From Pseudomonas chlororaphis subsp. aurantiaca (GTDB lineage Bacteria; Pseudomonadota; Gammaproteobacteria; Pseudomonadales; Pseudomonadaceae): a stretch of DNA of 64,000 nt. The position numbers and the translations under genes are program-made. Location of the stretch: assembly GCF_013466605.1 (NCBI RefSeq), contig NZ_CP059162.1, forward strand, positions 1,736,001 to 1,800,000, given 5' to 3'. Shown piece after piece: positions 9,286 through 17,838 of this stretch (the first letter of the stretch is position 1; every line of letters begins with the position of its first letter). Below the pieces are notes generated by a model. That model had not been told where the DNA came from. It worked only from the letters and a program-made list of their open reading frames with translations, and made no database searches.

Positions 9286-10349
9286 GCCCGCAATTCTGGC
9301 GTGGCAAGCGGGTCTTGTTGACCGGCCACACCGGCTTCAAGGGCAGCTGGCTGACCCTGTGGCTGCAAAGCCTGGGGGCCGAAGTCAGCGGTTTCTCCCT
9401 GGACCCTGCGACCGAGCCGAGCCTGTTCGAGCTGGCGCGGGTCGCCGAGGGCATCAACGACCAGCGGGGCGACCTGCGCGATCTCGGCGCCTTGCTGGAG
9501 CTGATCGCCGAGACGCAGCCGGAAATCGTCCTGCACCTGGCGGCGCAACCGTTGGTGCGCGAGGGCTATCGCGACCCGCTGGGCACATACTCGAGCAACG
9601 TGATGGGCACGTTGAACCTGCTGGAAGCGATCCGCCAGGTCGGCGGCGTGCGTGCCTGCGTGCTGGTGACCACCGATAAGGTCTACGCCAACCAGGAATG
9701 GCTGTGGCCGTATCGCGAAAACGAAGCCCTGGGCGGGCATGACCCCTACAGCAGCAGCAAGGCGTGCTGCGAGTTGCTGGCGCAGTCCTATGCCGCTTCA
9801 TTCTTCCCGGCCGAGCGTTATGCCGAGCACGGCCTGGCCCTGGCCACGGCGCGCGCCGGCAACGTGCTGGGTGGCGGTGACTTTGCCCCCGAACGGCTGA
9901 TCCCCGATGTGCTCAAGGCCTGGTCGGCCGACGAGCCGGTGACCCTGCGCTACCCGCAGGCGGTGCGCCCGTGGCAGCACGCCCTGGAGCCATTGGCCGG
10001 CTACCTGCAACTGGCCGCCGGGCTCTACGAACAAGGGCCGCAGTTCGCCGGGGCCTGGAACTTCGGGCCAAGCGAAGCGGACATGTGCAGCGTCGGTGAA
10101 GTGGTCGAATTGCTGGCCGCACGCTGGCCGGCAGCCCCCGGCTTGCGCATCGAACCGAGCGAGCTGCACGAGGCCGGCCTGCTGCGCCTGGACAGCAGCC
10201 GCGCACGCCAGCTGCTGGCCTGGCAACCGCGCTGGTCGCTGCAGCAATGCCTGGCGCAGACCCTGGACTGGCACCTGGCCTGGCAGCGTAGCGACGACAT
10301 GCGCGCCGTCACCCTGGACCAGTTGAACCTCTATCGGGGGGCGCTGTGA
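9267..10349 (+). CDS. rfbG: CDP-glucose 4,6-dehydratase (RfbG)
   Basis: NAD-dependent short-chain dehydratase that turns CDP-glucose into CDP-4-dehydro-6-deoxyglucose. The 360-residue protein shows the Rossmann motif TGHTGFKGSW near residues 19-28, a TTDKVY segment, and YSSSK as the YxxxK catalytic pair. Length and the FKGSW signature separate it from dTDP-glucose dehydratases. The ATG at 9267 has GGGGAGG upstream; a second ATG nine bases later would also work. Overlaps rfbF by 19 bases and the next gene by 4. Confidence 0.95.
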   Translation: MEAMGLSPQFWRGKRVLLTGHTGFKGSWLTLWLQSLGAEVSGFSLDPATEPSLFELARVAEGINDQRGDLRDLGALLELIAETQPEIVLHLAAQPLVREGYRDPLGTYSSNVMGTLNLLEAIRQVGGVRACVLVTTDKVYANQEWLWPYRENEALGGHDPYSSSKACCELLAQSYAASFFPAERYAEHGLALATARAGNVLGGGDFAPERLIPDVLKAWSADEPVTLRYPQAVRPWQHALEPLAGYLQLAAGLYEQGPQFAGAWNFGPSEADMCSVGEVVELLAARWPAAPGLRIEPSELHEAGLLRLDSSRARQLLAWQPRWSLQQCLAQTLDWHLAWQRSDDMRAVTLDQLNLYRGAL

Positions 10350-10906
10350 GCGAGTTCCTGTTGCACGCCTTGCCCCTGGACGGCCTGTTCAGTGTCCAGC
10401 ACAAACGCCATGAAGATCAGCGCGGGCAGTTCTCCCGCCTGTTCTGCGAAGGCAGCCTGAGCGCCTTCGGCCAGCCGTTCCATATTCGCCAGATCAATCA
10501 TTCCTGCACCCGTTTACGCGGCAGCGTGCGCGGCCTGCATTACCAGACCGCGGCGCGTCCGGAAGCCAAGTTGATCACCTGCCTGCGCGGCGAAGTCTGG
10601 GATGTGGCGGTGGACTTGCGCCATGGCTCGCCGACCTTCCTGCAGTGGCACGCCGAGCACCTGCGCGCCGGCGACGGCCGCAGCCTGCTGCTGCCGGCTG
10701 GCTTCGCCCACGGTTTCCAGGCCCTGAGCGACGACGCCGAGCTGCTGTACCTGCACAGCGCCGATTACGCCCCGGAGCATGAAGCCGGGCTGTCGGTGCT
10801 CGACCCGCGCCTGGCGATAAGCTGGCCGCTGCCTGTCAATAATCTGTCGGTCAGGGATGAGCGTCATCCCTGGCTCGATGCCGAGTTCGCTGGAGTGCGT
10901 CTATGA
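10346..10906 (+). CDS. NDP-4-dehydro-6-deoxyhexose 3,5-epimerase (RfbC family)
   Basis: Cupin-fold epimerase of 186 residues from a GTG start overlapping the rfbG stop. RGQFSRLF, RGSVRGLHYQ (catalytic His), an RGEVWDVAVDLR strand, PAGFAHGFQ and LLYLHS (catalytic Tyr) are all family hallmarks of dTDP-4-dehydrorhamnose epimerases. Its operon position implies a CDP-linked 4-keto-6-deoxy sugar as substrate, acting after RfbG. Whether it epimerises C3 only, C5 only or both cannot be read from sequence. A rmlC function for dTDP-rhamnose is less likely because rmlA, rmlB and rmlD are not here. Confidence 0.88.
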   Translation: MSEFLLHALPLDGLFSVQHKRHEDQRGQFSRLFCEGSLSAFGQPFHIRQINHSCTRLRGSVRGLHYQTAARPEAKLITCLRGEVWDVAVDLRHGSPTFLQWHAEHLRAGDGRSLLLPAGFAHGFQALSDDAELLYLHSADYAPEHEAGLSVLDPRLAISWPLPVNNLSVRDERHPWLDAEFAGVRL

Positions 10907-12129
10907 ACTGCCGCGGTTGTGGCACCCCGTTGAGCCTGCCCCTGATCGACCTGGGCACCTCGCCGCCGTCCAACGCCTACCTGCGGGCCGAGCAGCTCGA
11001 ACAGGCCGAGCAGTGGGTGCCGCTGAAGGTCCAGGTGTGCCAGGCCTGCTGGCTGGTGCAGACCGAGGACTACACCCGCGCCGACAGTCTGTTCGATGCC
11101 GACTACGCCTATTTCAGTTCTTTCTCCAGCACCTGGCTCAAGCATGCCGAGCGCTATGTGGCCGAGATGGTCGAGCGTTTCGCCCTGGGGGCCGACAGCC
11201 GTGTGGTGGAAGTCGCGGCCAACGACGGCTACCTGCTGCAATACGTGGCCAAGCGTGGCATCGCCTGTTTGGGCGTCGAGCCGACCCACAGCACTGCGCA
11301 AGCGGCGCGGGAAAAGGGCCTGGAGATTCGCGAGCTGTTCTTCGGTCGTGAGGCCGCGCGGCGGTTGCGGCAAGAGGGCTGGCCGGCGGACCTGATGGCC
11401 GCCAACAATGTGCTGGCCCACGTGCCGGACATCAACGATTTCCTCGGCGGTTTCGCCAGCTTGCTCAAGCCGACGGGCGTGGCGACTTTCGAGTTTCCGC
11501 AGTTGCTGACGCTGATGGCCGGCCAGCAGTTCGACACCCTGTATCACGAGCACTATTCCTACCTGTCGCTGACCGCGGTGCAGGCGCTGTGCGAGCGCAA
11601 TGGCCTGGAAGTCTTCGACGTCAGCCAATTGCCGACCCACGGCGGTTCGCTGCGGGTCTTCGTGCAGCGCAGCGACGGCTCTCGCCGCGAGGTGCAGGCG
11701 GCGGTGCAACAGCAGTTGCAGCTCGAGCAACAGGCCGGGGTCAAGACCCCTGAGTACTACACGACCCTGGCGCCGGCCGCCGAGCGGATCAAGCATGAGT
11801 TGCTGCGCTTCCTGCTCCAGGCCAAGGCCGAAGGCAAGCGCGTGGTGGGTTACGGCGCCGCGGCCAAGGGCAACACCTTGCTCAATTACGCCGGGGTCAA
11901 GCCGGACCTGCTGGCCTGGGTCGCCGACGCCAGCCCGCACAAGCAGGGCAAGTTCCTGCCCGGCAGCCGGATTCCGGTGGTCGCGCCAGAGCGTATCGAC
12001 AGCGAGCGCCCGGACTATGTGCTGGTGCTGCCATGGAACCTGTTGTCGGAAGTCAGCGAGCAACTGGCCCACGTTCGCCAGTGGGGCGGGCGTTTCGTGA
12101 TCGCCGTGCCCGAGTTGAAGCTGCTGTGA
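10903..12129 (+). CDS. NDP-hexose C-methyltransferase with Zn-binding N-terminus
   Basis: A 408-residue SAM-dependent methyltransferase with the three-part architecture of sugar C-methyltransferases. It has an N-terminal zinc-binding segment (MNCRGCG, then VCQACW), a Rossmann SAM domain with VVEVAANDGYLLQYVAKRG, and a C-terminal domain with VVGYGAAAKGNTLLNYAG and HKQGKFLPGS. Such enzymes (TylC3, EvaC and CloU types) add a methyl group to the carbon next to the keto group. Here the substrate would be the CDP-4-keto-6-deoxyhexose from RfbG and the epimerase. The ATG overlaps the upstream stop by 4 bases. Confidence 0.9.
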   Translation: MNCRGCGTPLSLPLIDLGTSPPSNAYLRAEQLEQAEQWVPLKVQVCQACWLVQTEDYTRADSLFDADYAYFSSFSSTWLKHAERYVAEMVERFALGADSRVVEVAANDGYLLQYVAKRGIACLGVEPTHSTAQAAREKGLEIRELFFGREAARRLRQEGWPADLMAANNVLAHVPDINDFLGGFASLLKPTGVATFEFPQLLTLMAGQQFDTLYHEHYSYLSLTAVQALCERNGLEVFDVSQLPTHGGSLRVFVQRSDGSRREVQAAVQQQLQLEQQAGVKTPEYYTTLAPAAERIKHELLRFLLQAKAEGKRVVGYGAAAKGNTLLNYAGVKPDLLAWVADASPHKQGKFLPGSRIPVVAPERIDSERPDYVLVLPWNLLSEVSEQLAHVRQWGGRFVIAVPELKLL

Positions 12130-12992
12130 GTGGCTTGAAGGTACTGGTCACCGGGGCCAGCGGTTTTGTCGGCCGGCATCTGGTCGCCGCCTTGCTGGCC
12201 CGCGGCTGCCAGGTGCGGGCGCTGGCCCGTGATCCACAAAAGCTGGCCGCCATGCCCTGGGCTGGAGCGGTGGAGCGGGTGGCCGCGGACGTGCATGCCG
12301 CCGACAGCGATATCGCCTCCCTGGTCGAGGGCGTCGATGCCCTGGTGCACCTGGCCTGGCCGGGGCTGCCGAACTACAAGTCGCTGTTTCATCTCGAGTA
12401 CAACCTGATGGCCGACTACCGGTTCATCAAGGCCGCGGTCGAGGCGGGCGTGCCCCAGGTCATGATCACCGGTACCTGTTTCGAATACGGTATGCAGAGC
12501 GGTCCGCTCGACGAGCAGACACCGGCGCAGCCGAGCAATCCCTATGGGCTGGCCAAGCACAGCCTGCGGCTGTTCCTGGAAAACTTGCAGCAGCAACGGC
12601 CTTTCACCCTGCAATGGGCGCGGCTGTTCTATCTGCATGGTGTTGGGCAGAACCCCAACAGTCTGCTGGCCGCCCTGGACCGGGCGATCGACGCTGGCGA
12701 CGCGGTGTTCGACATGTCCGCCGGCGAACAGCTGCGCGATTACCTGGCCATCGAGGACGCCGCCGCCAGCCTTGCGGCGCTGCTGCAACGGCGGGATTTT
12801 TCCGGGGTGGTCAACTGTTCCAGCGGCCAGCCGATATCGGTTCGTGCGCTGGTCGAGCGACGGGTGCGCGAGCGCGGCTCGATGATCCGCCTGAACCTGG
12901 GGCATTACCCCTATCCCGCCCACGAACCCATGGCGTTCTGGGGGGCGAATGAGCGCCTGCAACAACTATTGGGAGCAGAACATGGGGCATGA
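12126..12992 (+). CDS. NAD(P)-dependent epimerase/dehydratase family protein, likely 4-ketoreductase
   Basis: Short-chain extended dehydrogenase of 288 residues. The start is a GTG overlapping the previous stop by 4 bases and placing VLVTGASGFVGRHL at the N-terminus. A longer frame from 12033 would add 31 residues with no family likeness and overlap the previous gene. The YxxxK pair is in NPYGLAKHSL. In this operon it most likely reduces the 4-keto group of the C-methylated CDP sugar to finish the donor, but the family also contains epimerases and dehydratases, so the exact reaction is open. Confidence 0.85.
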   Translation: MSGLKVLVTGASGFVGRHLVAALLARGCQVRALARDPQKLAAMPWAGAVERVAADVHAADSDIASLVEGVDALVHLAWPGLPNYKSLFHLEYNLMADYRFIKAAVEAGVPQVMITGTCFEYGMQSGPLDEQTPAQPSNPYGLAKHSLRLFLENLQQQRPFTLQWARLFYLHGVGQNPNSLLAALDRAIDAGDAVFDMSAGEQLRDYLAIEDAAASLAALLQRRDFSGVVNCSSGQPISVRALVERRVRERGSMIRLNLGHYPYPAHEPMAFWGANERLQQLLGAEHGA

Positions 12993-14052
12993 GTTGTATC
13001 GGGTCATGGACCTGCCGGTGCTGCAGAACCGCACCTTCGCCGACGCGCAGAGCGCCAGGGCGTCGGCCTCTGCCGACATGGTGCTGGTGCAGGACGAGGA
13101 GAGCGGCCTGATCTTCAACCAGGCTTTCGACCCCGACAAGCTGAGCTACGACAGCGACTACCAGAACGAGCAGGCCCACTCGGCGCAGTTCCAGCGCCAC
13201 CTGCAGGATGTCGAGGGCATCATCGCCCGGCATTTCAAGGGCCGCGAGCTGATCGAGGTCGGTTGCGGCAAAGGCTATTTCCTCGAACTGCTGCGTGAGC
13301 GGGGTTACCGCATCACCGGCATCGATCCGGCCTACGAGGGCGATAACGCCGATGTGATCAAGGCGCCCTTTACCCGTGGCCTGGGGCTGTCGGCCGATGC
13401 CGTGGTGTTGCGCCATGTGCTGGAGCATATCGCCGACCCGCGGGCGTTCCTGGCGGAGATGGCCGAGGCCAACCAGGGCGGGCAGATCTACATCGAAGTG
13501 CCGTGCTTCGACTGGATCGTCGAGCATCGCGCCTGGTTCGACGTGTTTTACGAGCATGTGAACTACTTCCGCCTGGATGACCTGCGGCGGATGTTCGGCA
13601 CCGTGCACGAGGCTGGCCACCTGTTCGGCGGCCAGTACCTGTATGTGGTGGCCGACCTCGGCACCTTGCGCGAGCCCGGCGAGACAGCGGTCGAGCGTCT
13701 GGAGATGCCGCTGGATTTCACCGCCAGCATCGAGCGGGCCAAGCAGATCATCCAGGCCCGGCCCGAGGCGGGCTCGGCGATCTGGGGCGCGTCCTCCAAG
13801 GGTGTGATCTATTCGCTGTTCCTGCAGCGCGCGGGCGTTTCGGTGGACCAGGTGGTGGATATCAATCCGGCCAAGCAGGGCCGTTATCTGCCCCTGAGCG
13901 GTGCCCGCGTGTCGTCCCCCGAAGAGGTCATGGCGACCTTGCCCGAGGGCGCCAACCTGTTTGTGATGAATTCCAACTATCTCGACGAGATCAAGCGCAT
14001 GACCGATGGGCGTTATGTCTATCACGCAGTCGACAGCGCTTCGTTCAAATGA
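12949..14052 (+). CDS. Second C-methyltransferase-like SAM methyltransferase, lacking the Zn cysteines
   Basis: Class I methyltransferase of 367 residues with the SAM motif LIEVGCGKGYFLELL, an HVLEHIADPRAF segment, and a C-terminal domain (AIWGASSKGVIYSLFL, VDINPAKQGRYLPLSG) clearly related to that of the 408-residue C-methyltransferase two genes upstream. Its N-terminus lacks the CxxC pairs of that protein. The first ATG overlaps the previous gene by 44 bases; the ATG at 12982 is an alternative and still overlaps by 11. Sugar methylation is likely; position and C- versus O-methylation are not known. Confidence 0.82.
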   Translation: MSACNNYWEQNMGHELYRVMDLPVLQNRTFADAQSARASASADMVLVQDEESGLIFNQAFDPDKLSYDSDYQNEQAHSAQFQRHLQDVEGIIARHFKGRELIEVGCGKGYFLELLRERGYRITGIDPAYEGDNADVIKAPFTRGLGLSADAVVLRHVLEHIADPRAFLAEMAEANQGGQIYIEVPCFDWIVEHRAWFDVFYEHVNYFRLDDLRRMFGTVHEAGHLFGGQYLYVVADLGTLREPGETAVERLEMPLDFTASIERAKQIIQARPEAGSAIWGASSKGVIYSLFLQRAGVSVDQVVDINPAKQGRYLPLSGARVSSPEEVMATLPEGANLFVMNSNYLDEIKRMTDGRYVYHAVDSASFK

Positions 14053-14071
14053 CGTTTATTGAGACCCGACC

Positions 14072-14809
14072 ATGACCGACAACAGCATTATCCAAGCCTT
14101 CGAAGCCGAGTGTCAGGAGCAGATCCGCGCCCAGGGCGAAGACCAGAAACTCAAGGGCCTGGCGCGCGATTTCTTCAACGAGTCCGCCGGCCACAAGTAC
14201 AGCTATCACTTCTCCTGGATGGGCCGCCCGATCATCCAGCTGCCCCAGGACATGATGGCCATGCAGGAGATCATCTGGCGGGTCAAGCCGGACCTGGTGA
14301 TCGAATGCGGCATCGCCCACGGCGGCTCGATCATCTACTACGCCTCGCTGCTCGAACTGCAGGGCCACGGCGAAGTGCTGGGCATCGACCTGGATATCCG
14401 CGCCCATAACCGCGAAGCCATCGAAAGCCATCCGATGAGCAAGCGCATCAAGATGATCGAAGGCTCGAGCATCGATCCGGCGATTGCCGAGCAGGTGCGT
14501 GCCGCGGCCGCGGGCAAGAAAGTCATCCTGGTCCTGGATTCCAACCACACCCACGAGCACGTGCTCGAAGAGTTGCGCCTGTATGCGCCGCTGGTGTCGG
14601 TGGACAGCTACTGCGTGGTGATGGACACCGTGGTCGAGGACATGCCGGCGGACTTCTTCCCGGACCGTCCATGGGGCCCGGGCGACAACCCGAAAACCGC
14701 GGTCTGGGCCTACCTGGAAGAGAACCGCGACTTCGAAATCGACTACCAGATGCAGAACAAGCTGCTGATCACCGTGGCGCCGGATGGCTATCTGCGTCGC
14801 GTTCGTTGA
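14072..14809 (+). CDS. CmcI-like (cephalosporin hydroxylase family) methyltransferase
   Basis: A 245-residue protein of the CmcI/rhamnosyl O-methyltransferase family. LVIECGIAHGGSIIYYASLLEL is the SAM-binding glycine loop, LGIDLDIRAHNREAI the following acidic strand, and VILVLDSNHTHEHVL a conserved family block. In polysaccharide clusters these enzymes usually O-methylate deoxysugars, which is the likely role here. It starts 19 bases after the preceding methyltransferase with a weak Shine-Dalgarno element, so it is probably in the same operon. Confidence 0.85.
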   Translation: MTDNSIIQAFEAECQEQIRAQGEDQKLKGLARDFFNESAGHKYSYHFSWMGRPIIQLPQDMMAMQEIIWRVKPDLVIECGIAHGGSIIYYASLLELQGHGEVLGIDLDIRAHNREAIESHPMSKRIKMIEGSSIDPAIAEQVRAAAAGKKVILVLDSNHTHEHVLEELRLYAPLVSVDSYCVVMDTVVEDMPADFFPDRPWGPGDNPKTAVWAYLEENRDFEIDYQMQNKLLITVAPDGYLRRVR

Positions 14810-14859
14810 GTTCAATGGTTTGCAGGTAACAGCACTTTGCCGGTTGTGGGGAAACACTG

Positions 14860-17808
14860 ATGCAGGTTCAAGACAAGGCTCAAAACACTAGCGCACCGTT
14901 GAGCGAGCGTTTCACGCTGGTGGTGATGTCCCACAATCGCAAGGCGTTCTTGCGCCGCACCTTGCAGTACTACAGCACCTACCCCTGCAAGATCCTGGTG
15001 CTGGACTCTTCTCTGCACGCCGACGAAAGCCTGGCCGGGCAGTTCCCCCAGGTCGACTACCGGCATCTGCCGCAGTACACCTACAAGGGCCTGCAGGACA
15101 AGCTGACCTACGGTGTCGGGCAGGTGACGACGCCGTACATGGTGTTTGCCGCCGACGACGACTTCCTGCTGCATGGCGCGCTGACCGAGTCGGTGGAGTT
15201 TCTCGAAGCCAACCCCGACTACGGCCTGTGCCACGGCTACGGGATGATGTACCTGGCCCGCGCCGCCGAGGTGAACTACTACCGGCGCGATTGCCGGGTG
15301 ATCGAGGACTACGCCTCGGAAGATGCCGGCGAGCGGGTCATGGCGTTCATGAGCCATTTCCTGCCGCCGTTCTACGCGGTGACCCGCACCGACCTGCTGC
15401 AACAGTGGTACAGCCTGCTGCCGCCGGGGACCAGCTTCGAATGGCAGGAAATCGGCCATACCTTCTTCCTGCTGGCCTCGGCCAAGGCGCGGATCCTGCC
15501 GATCCCGTTCGCCGTGCGGGAGGTCAACTACAATGCCTCGGAGCACAACACCGATGTGTTGACGGTGCTGACCTACGGCGACGCCAAGTCGGTGGCTCAG
15601 CGCGAGGAGTTCGCCGGGTTCCTGGCATCGTTGCCCACCGGCTTGAGCGCCCAGGGGCCGCAACAGGCCAAGCAGCTTGCCCTGGACAGCTTCAGGGCCA
15701 TGGCCGAGTGTCTGCTCACCGGGCGCTCGCTCAATGGCAAGATGATTTTCCGTTCGGCCTGGGTCGAGCCCGGGGCCGAGCCGGTGCGTTCGTTCGGCCC
15801 GGAACAGTTCGTCGAGATGCCGTTCTACAACAAGCCGATGTTCGACCTGTTGACCGAGTTCGAATTCCTCATGCACGCGATGCCGGCTGGCCGCCTGCAG
15901 CTCCAGGAGCTTGAAGGCGTGCTGCTCAAGCAGCAGGAACTGATGCAGGTACAACCCAACGACACCGACCGCACCCTGCGCAGCCGCTTGTGGGAGGCGC
16001 TGTCGTGCAACCTGTTCAACCTTGAGGTAGTCCGGCGTCTGGCGGCCTCGCTGCAGGCTTCCACGGAACAGGACTCCGAGGAACAGAACGATGCCCGCAA
16101 ATTGCAGGCCTGGGCCGAGCGCCTGGCGTCGGTGCCGTTCCAGGACAGCCCGGGGCTGCTGGAGAACATGCCTTCGGGGCGCCTGCTGAAGTGGCTGGAG
16201 GCGCGCAACCCCGAGGCGCAACAGCTCAAGTCGATCAACGAGCACCTGGCCCGGCACAACGGTGGGCCGAGCTTCGGCATCCTGCTGCTCGACCTCGACG
16301 CGGACATGGTCAAGTTGCAGGCGACCTTCGACAGCCTGGTCAACGGCCATTGCCGGTCCTTCCAGGTGGTGGTCTTCACCACGGGCGACCTGCCGGCGAC
16401 CACCACCGCCCAGGACACCGTGCATTTCGTCAAGGTCAGCACCAGCAACTATGTGGAGCGGATCAACCAGGTCGCGGCGCAATCCTCCCGTGACTGGCTG
16501 CTCCTGGCCCGTGCCGGCGAGCGTTTCACCGCCAGCGGCCTGCTGCGCGCCAGCCTGGAACTGCTTGGCGCGCAAGGGTGCCGCGCGGTGGCCATGGACG
16601 AAATCCACTACGGCGCCGATGGCGCGCTGAAGGATGTGTTCCGCCCGGGCGTCAACCTTGACCTGCTGCAAAGCGTGCCGGACATGATGGCCGGCCACTG
16701 GCTGATTCGCCGGGATGTGCTGGCGGCTGCCGGCGGCTATTCGACGGCCTTTCCACAAGCCATGGAATACGACCTGCTGCTGCGTCTGATCGAAGACGGC
16801 GGGCTGGCCGGCCTGGCCCACTTGGCCGAGCCGCTGTTGATCGGCCAGGCCGCGACAGTGGAGGAGAACACCCAGTACAGCCAGGTGTTGACCCGTCATC
16901 TGGGCAAGCGTGGCTACCGGGCCCAGGTCAGCGCGGCGCAAACCGGCGTCTACCAGATCAACTACAGCCATGGTGAGCGTCCGCTGGTCTCGATCATCCT
17001 GCGCAGCGAAGACAACCTCGAGCAGCTGCAGCGCTGCCTGGTCAGCGTGCTGCAACGCACGCGCTACCAGCGTTACGAAGTGGTCATCGGCGACAACCAC
17101 AGCCAGTGCGAAGAACTGGCCAACTGGCTCACCAGCCTGGAGCAGAAGGGCGATCGTATCCGCGTGCTGCGCAGCCCACAGCGCCTGAGCGTCGCGGCGC
17201 TGTACAACGCGGCGAGCCAGGAGGCCCGCGGCGACTACCTGGTGTTGCTGGCGGCCGACGGCGAAGTGGTCAATGCCGACTGGATGGAGAGCCTGCTCAA
17301 TCAGGCGCAGCGGCCGGAAGTGGGGATCGTCGGCGCGCGCCTGGTGGACGCCAAGGGGGGGACCACCTCGGCCGGCCTGGTGCTTGGGCTGAACGAGCAT
17401 CTGGGCGCGGCATTCGCCGGTGAGCCGAAAGGTGCCAGCGGCTACCTGAACGGCTTGCTCGCCGAGCAGAACTATTCGGCGGTCTCCGGGGCCTGCCTGA
17501 TGATTCGCAAGGAGGTCTACAACGCCGTCGGCGGCCTGGACGAAGAACACTTCGCCGAAGCATTCGCTGATGTCGACCTGTGCCTGAAGGTCGCCGAAGC
17601 CGGGTTGTTGACGGTCTGGACCCCGCAGGTGCAGATCCTCCATCCGGGTACCCTGGCGGACGATACCCAGGCCGCGGCGGCGCTGCGTGACAAATGGCAG
17701 GCCCGCTTCGAGCACGATGTGGCCTACAACCAGAACCTGAGCCGGAGCGGCAAGGGCTTCACCCCTGGCGCTCCTGCCAGTGTCGACTGGGCGCAGCTGC
17801 TCGCATAA
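14860..17808 (+). CDS. Large two-domain glycosyltransferase (TIGR00180-like plus GT2), Fgt2-like candidate
   Basis: Cytoplasmic protein of 982 residues. Residues 15-310 form a TIGR00180-type glycosyltransferase domain starting FTLVVMSHNRKAFLRRTL, with FAADDDF (DDD at 99-101). Residues about 480-680 look like a degenerate GT2 unit. Residues 707-930 form a GT2 unit (RPLVSIILR through DVDLCLKV) closely related to residues 575-800 of the giant glycosyltransferase at 4621. GGGGA precedes the ATG. It stands between the CDP-sugar and pseudaminic acid blocks. Its position recalls fgt2 of the P. syringae flagellin island; acceptor and donor are inferred. Confidence 0.85.
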   Translation: MQVQDKAQNTSAPLSERFTLVVMSHNRKAFLRRTLQYYSTYPCKILVLDSSLHADESLAGQFPQVDYRHLPQYTYKGLQDKLTYGVGQVTTPYMVFAADDDFLLHGALTESVEFLEANPDYGLCHGYGMMYLARAAEVNYYRRDCRVIEDYASEDAGERVMAFMSHFLPPFYAVTRTDLLQQWYSLLPPGTSFEWQEIGHTFFLLASAKARILPIPFAVREVNYNASEHNTDVLTVLTYGDAKSVAQREEFAGFLASLPTGLSAQGPQQAKQLALDSFRAMAECLLTGRSLNGKMIFRSAWVEPGAEPVRSFGPEQFVEMPFYNKPMFDLLTEFEFLMHAMPAGRLQLQELEGVLLKQQELMQVQPNDTDRTLRSRLWEALSCNLFNLEVVRRLAASLQASTEQDSEEQNDARKLQAWAERLASVPFQDSPGLLENMPSGRLLKWLEARNPEAQQLKSINEHLARHNGGPSFGILLLDLDADMVKLQATFDSLVNGHCRSFQVVVFTTGDLPATTTAQDTVHFVKVSTSNYVERINQVAAQSSRDWLLLARAGERFTASGLLRASLELLGAQGCRAVAMDEIHYGADGALKDVFRPGVNLDLLQSVPDMMAGHWLIRRDVLAAAGGYSTAFPQAMEYDLLLRLIEDGGLAGLAHLAEPLLIGQAATVEENTQYSQVLTRHLGKRGYRAQVSAAQTGVYQINYSHGERPLVSIILRSEDNLEQLQRCLVSVLQRTRYQRYEVVIGDNHSQCEELANWLTSLEQKGDRIRVLRSPQRLSVAALYNAASQEARGDYLVLLAADGEVVNADWMESLLNQAQRPEVGIVGARLVDAKGGTTSAGLVLGLNEHLGAAFAGEPKGASGYLNGLLAEQNYSAVSGACLMIRKEVYNAVGGLDEEHFAEAFADVDLCLKVAEAGLLTVWTPQVQILHPGTLADDTQAAAALRDKWQARFEHDVAYNQNLSRSGKGFTPGAPASVDWAQLLA

Positions 17809-17838
17809 GCCTGGCTGACAGGAAAAAGGACTCAAGGC

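Noticed and set aside
10346..10906. rmlC of a dTDP-rhamnose operon
   Set aside because: No rmlA, rmlB or rmlD is nearby; the gene overlaps CDP-glucose genes instead.
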